Part shown: positions 33,763-35,428 of the stretch, one piece after another | How positions within the stretch are numbered: the first letter of the stretch is position 1 | Layout of the letters: the number at the start of each line of letters is the position of its first letter | Source: a bacterium | GTDB lineage: Bacteria > SAR324 > XYD2-FULL-50-16 | Length of the DNA stretch: 35,428 nt | Assembly: GCA_018830885.1 (NCBI GenBank) | Contig: JAHJRI010000186.1 | Coordinates: forward strand, 1-35,428 | Direction of reading: 5' to 3' | Program-made: the position numbers and the translations under genes | The notes under the pieces: generated by a model | The model's database searches: none | The model's input: the letters and a program-made list of their open reading frames with translations, nothing else | Told to the model about the DNA's origin: nothing

Positions 33763-34770
33763 TTATTTCCGCCTGCTCTCCAACAATTCGGCAATCTGAA
33801 TCGCATTCAGCGCAGCTCCTTTGTATAGCTGATCTGCCACCACCCAGAATGCAATTCCGTTTGTAACTGAAATATCCTCGCGAATTCTTCCGACCCAGGT
33901 GTCAATGCTTTCGGATACCTCGTGGGGTGTCGGGTAACCACCGGGCTCCAGAACATCTTTAACCTTTATTCCAGGGGCGTTTTCCAACAGTTTTCTGGCT
34001 TCATTCGCAGTGAGTTTTCTTTCCGTTTCCACATTGATTGCCTCCGAATGGGCTCGAAAAACGGGAACCCGGACACAGGTCGCAGAAACCATCATTGACG
34101 GCGCAGACATGATTTTACGGGTCTCATTCACCATCTTCATTTCCTCTTTGGTATATCCGTTTTCCAGAAACACATCCACATGGGGGATCACATTGAATGC
34201 GATCTGAACCGGGTAGACCTCTCTCTTGAGCGGCGTTCCTGCCGCATATTCGGCCACTTGCCGCTCGAGTTCCGCCATTCCTGAAGCTCCGGATCCGGAG
34301 ACCGACTGATAGGTGGCCACCACCACCCGTTTGATGACCGCCGCGTCGTGCAGCGGTTTTAATGCCACAACCATCTGGATGGTTGTGCAGTTTGGATTGG
34401 CGATAATGCCCTGGTGATTGAATGCCGCTTCCGGGTTGACCTCGGGGACAACCAGCGGAACCCCCTCATCCATGCGAAATGCACTTGAGTTATCGATCAC
34501 AACTGCCCCGGACTTCACTGCGGCAGGACAGAATTCAACACTCCTTGATGCACCGGCTGAAAAAAAAGCAATATCGATACCTTCAAAGGCATTCTTTGTC
34601 AGTTCCTCAACTGCAATCATCTCTCTCTTGAACCGGAGCTTTTTTCCCACGGATCGTTTTGAAGCCAGCAAACGCAGCTCAGTAACGGGAAAATTCCGCT
34701 GTTCCAACAATTTAATCAGCTCAGTGCCAACAGCACCGGTCGCACCGGCGATTGCAACTTTCTGTCCCAT
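33763..34770 (-). CDS. asd: Aspartate-semialdehyde dehydrogenase
   Basis: A 335-residue NADP-dependent enzyme that reduces aspartyl phosphate to the semialdehyde, at the branch to lysine/diaminopimelate, threonine and methionine. The nucleotide-binding loop is VAIAGATGAVG. The catalytic Cys128 is in ANPNCTTIQMV. SVSGSGASGMAELERQ and RVPVFRAHSEAINVET (with the acid-base His) follow in family order, all matching the Gram-positive/deltaproteobacterial type of Asd. The ATG at 34768-34770 is chosen, with GTGGATG upstream; an in-frame GTG five codons earlier is less likely. It is not clustered with other amino-acid genes here. Confidence 0.95.
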   Translation of the reverse strand: MGQKVAIAGATGAVGTELIKLLEQRNFPVTELRLLASKRSVGKKLRFKREMIAVEELTKNAFEGIDIAFFSAGASRSVEFCPAAVKSGAVVIDNSSAFRMDEGVPLVVPEVNPEAAFNHQGIIANPNCTTIQMVVALKPLHDAAVIKRVVVATYQSVSGSGASGMAELERQVAEYAAGTPLKREVYPVQIAFNVIPHVDVFLENGYTKEEMKMVNETRKIMSAPSMMVSATCVRVPVFRAHSEAINVETERKLTANEARKLLENAPGIKVKDVLEPGGYPTPHEVSESIDTWVGRIREDISVTNGIAFWVVADQLYKGAALNAIQIAELLESRRK

Positions 34771-34905
34771 TTTGGTTTCATCCACAAAAATAAGTTATTT
34801 CATGCACTTAAAGACTAAAAAACCGATTCTGGCCGTTTGTTGATATCCCACACGCGACTTTTCGCCTGATTTTTTTGAGATATCCGGGTCGGATCGCTTG
34901 CCCAG

Positions 34906-35428
34906 TTACGGATGGGTGACCGGTTGTGTAATATTCAGGATATAGTTCTGGAAAAGATCCGGCAATATGGATATGACAATTTCTTTTCCTGCCAGCGGGC
35001 AGTCGAGAATGGCCTCTTCTATTATTTCAATTGTTATTGCAGACAGTGCCGGTTCGGAAACAGGCGCATAGCTGATGTGCCAGGGTTCGGGATAGATGCC
35101 GTTTTGATAGCGGGCATAGGGTCTGAAAAAACCGAAACGACCCATATGCTGGTCCAACCAGCAGTGCAGCTTATAGAAGATGCCGCCCGGTTCCGTCTCT
35201 TCGGGGAGCAGCTTGATCTGGTAGTCTTCCGGCATTGCGGTCCGATCGACCACATCGATATCCGAACCCCAGTGGTGTCGACTGCCGCCGGGCAAAGCAG
35301 TCCAGTTGAGAATGTTTTTCACAATCAATTCCGGGGGCATCCCGGCAAAATCAAGCTTATCGCCGTCAATGGAATAAAGCGCACGCCTGCCGGTGAATTT
35401 CAGGTTCCATATTTTCAATTGGGAGTCA
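34906..35428 (-). CDS. D,D-carboxypeptidase-like peptidase (M15B/VanY family), 5' part outside window
   Basis: The frame is open to the right edge with no convincing start; the residues before the TTG at 35416-35418 remain in frame, so at least the N-terminus is missing. The visible 170 residues contain the zinc-site motifs of the M15B family: GGSRHHWGSDIDVV (pattern S-x-H-x-x-G-x-x-x-D) and, about 55 residues later, EPWHISY (W-H). These enzymes trim the terminal D-Ala or act on stem peptides in the periplasm. A signal peptide is expected in the missing part. It is separated from asd by 135 nt on the same strand. Confidence 0.8.
   Translation of the reverse strand, partial: DSQLKIWNLKFTGRRALYSIDGDKLDFAGMPPELIVKNILNWTALPGGSRHHWGSDIDVVDRTAMPEDYQIKLLPEETEPGGIFYKLHCWLDQHMGRFGFFRPYARYQNGIYPEPWHISYAPVSEPALSAITIEIIEEAILDCPLAGKEIVISILPDLFQNYILNITQPVTHP

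Noticed and set aside
1..35428. CRISPR arrays, tRNA or rRNA genes and intact insertion sequences
   Set aside because: No regularly spaced repeats, no cloverleaf or T-arm consensus, no rRNA-like stretch and no transposase reading frame were found on either strand.

Overview
The window looks like a chromosomal segment of a motile, Gram-negative bacterium of the Desulfobacterota ('Deltaproteobacteria') type or a close relative. This is inferred from P- and L-ring flagellar genes (outer membrane present), the order flgM-flgN-flgK-flgL-csrA-fliW, a single-domain rod-binding FlgJ, a HesB-like selenoprotein, many sensor-less REC/histidine-kinase hybrids, and exported CARDB, Big2 and FecR proteins. 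No rRNA, tRNA, CRISPR array or intact insertion sequence was seen, and the species cannot be named from the sequence.

Layout. 1-4821 (minus): a very large secreted FN3/TPR/CARDB protein with a duplicated C-terminal unit, followed by a Big2 lipoprotein that runs off the left edge. 5648-7697 (minus): a DHH-family phosphoesterase preceded by an atypical kinase-like protein. 8074-9018 (minus): a FecR-domain periplasmic protein with its own hairpin terminator. 9814-10125 (plus): an HU-type DNA-binding protein followed by two mutually exclusive hairpins. 10378-10668 (plus): a HesB/IscA-like gene interrupted by an in-frame TGA, best read as selenocysteine, with a SECIS-like hairpin 25 nt downstream; an ordinary stop-to-stop gene call would miss it. 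10755-11978: REC-histidine kinase. 12395-15018: a long acyl-CoA dehydrogenase and a TauE/SafE exporter. 15040-18549 (minus): two CPA-type cation/proton antiporters, a PTS IIA protein and a PII-like protein, arranged as one operon. 18994-21828: a LytTR response regulator facing a zinc-ribbon protein and a REC-HK-REC hybrid kinase.

22587-33430 (plus) is a flagellar block: distal rod (flgF, flgG), P-ring chaperone and rings (flgA, flgH, flgI), rod-binding protein (flgJ), then a second unit behind a clear sigma-28-type promoter with anti-sigma factor flgM, chaperone flgN, the hook-filament junction proteins flgK and flgL (both with inserted domains), and the csrA/fliW pair that controls flagellin translation. 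After a 332-bp non-coding stretch with a nested inverted repeat come asd (aspartate-semialdehyde dehydrogenase) and a D,D-carboxypeptidase-like gene cut by the right edge, both on the minus strand.

Structure not explained by genes: a 101-bp MITE-like element with 15-bp terminal inverted repeats and a possible 4-bp target duplication (18656-18756); a diverged dispersed repeat at 5384-5477 and 21866-22032 whose ten observed base differences are all transitions; and a 35-bp-period tandem repeat (12036-12099). The most notable single observation is the probable HesB-like selenoprotein.
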